Origin: an uncultured Beijerinckiaceae bacterium
GTDB taxonomy: Bacteria; Pseudomonadota; Alphaproteobacteria; Rhizobiales; Beijerinckiaceae
Reading direction: 5' to 3'
Length of the DNA: 7,222 nt
Assembly: GCA_937873345.1 (NCBI GenBank)
Contig: CALMRL010000583.1
Location: 1 to 7,222 of the forward strand
A program made the position numbers and the translations under genes. Below, one piece after another: positions 7,169 to 7,222 of this stretch. Every line of letters begins with the position of its first letter. The first letter of the stretch is position 1. The notes under the pieces are model-generated. The model worked only from the letters and a program-made list of their open reading frames with translations. It was not told the origin of the DNA and ran no database searches.

Positions 7169-7222
7169 TGTCAAACAGCATCGGAACGGGACCCTGGATC
7201 GGCGTGCAATCGGGACCCCTCA
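7169..7222. mobile_element. left end of a probable IS21-family insertion sequence
   Basis: The sequence from 7169 begins TGTCAAACAGCATCGG and carries two copies of cgggaccc at 7187-7194 and 7211-7218, 24 bases apart. IS21-family elements characteristically start with TG and carry multiple short repeats at each end ahead of istA and istB. The gggaccc-containing spaced repeats match my memory of alphaproteobacterial members. The boundary coincides exactly with the loss of recombinase similarity. No transposase coding falls inside the window, so family assignment is inferred from the terminus alone. Confidence 0.6.

Overview
This window looks like the end of an alphaproteobacterial F1 ATP synthase operon followed by an accessory region built up by repeated mobile-element insertion. 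The host assignment rests on very GC-rich DNA with strong G/C preference at third codon positions, and on a short atpC of 132 codons and a classical beta subunit of the kind seen in Alphaproteobacteria. No rRNA or species marker is present, so the assignment stops at class level.

Positions 1-2825 hold intact housekeeping genes on the + strand: the 3' part of atpG (gamma), atpD (beta), a small unrecognised two-helix membrane protein squeezed between atpD and atpC, and atpC (epsilon). GC-rich hairpins follow atpC. A convergent cupin-fold gene on the - strand (2887 to about 3186) keeps its C-terminal cupin domain but loses its N-terminus abruptly near 3181-3195. I read this as the left edge of an inserted island.

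Positions about 3190-7222 are island DNA. In order they hold: an unrecognised 181-residue gene (3233-3778); a large serine recombinase gene (4001-5569) that is complete in domain layout but cut by one in-frame TGA at codon 234; about 1.26 kb without a convincing intact gene; and a second serine recombinase (6830-7168). The gene-poor stretch carries a possible minus-strand relic of a third resolvase-type domain, two AT-rich blocks and a 13-bp direct repeat. The second recombinase has Cys where the nucleophilic Ser is expected, and after codon 113 it runs into what looks like the terminal repeat of an IS21-family insertion sequence (7169 to the window end).

The first half is therefore one working unit supplying F1 subunits. 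The second half is a recombinase graveyard: an island targeted to the cupin gene beside the atp operon, with its integrase genes decaying and a further IS inserted into the last one. I find no clear new defence or metabolic system. The most open items are the membrane protein inside the atp operon, the unknown gene next to the island edge, and the decayed recombinase cluster.
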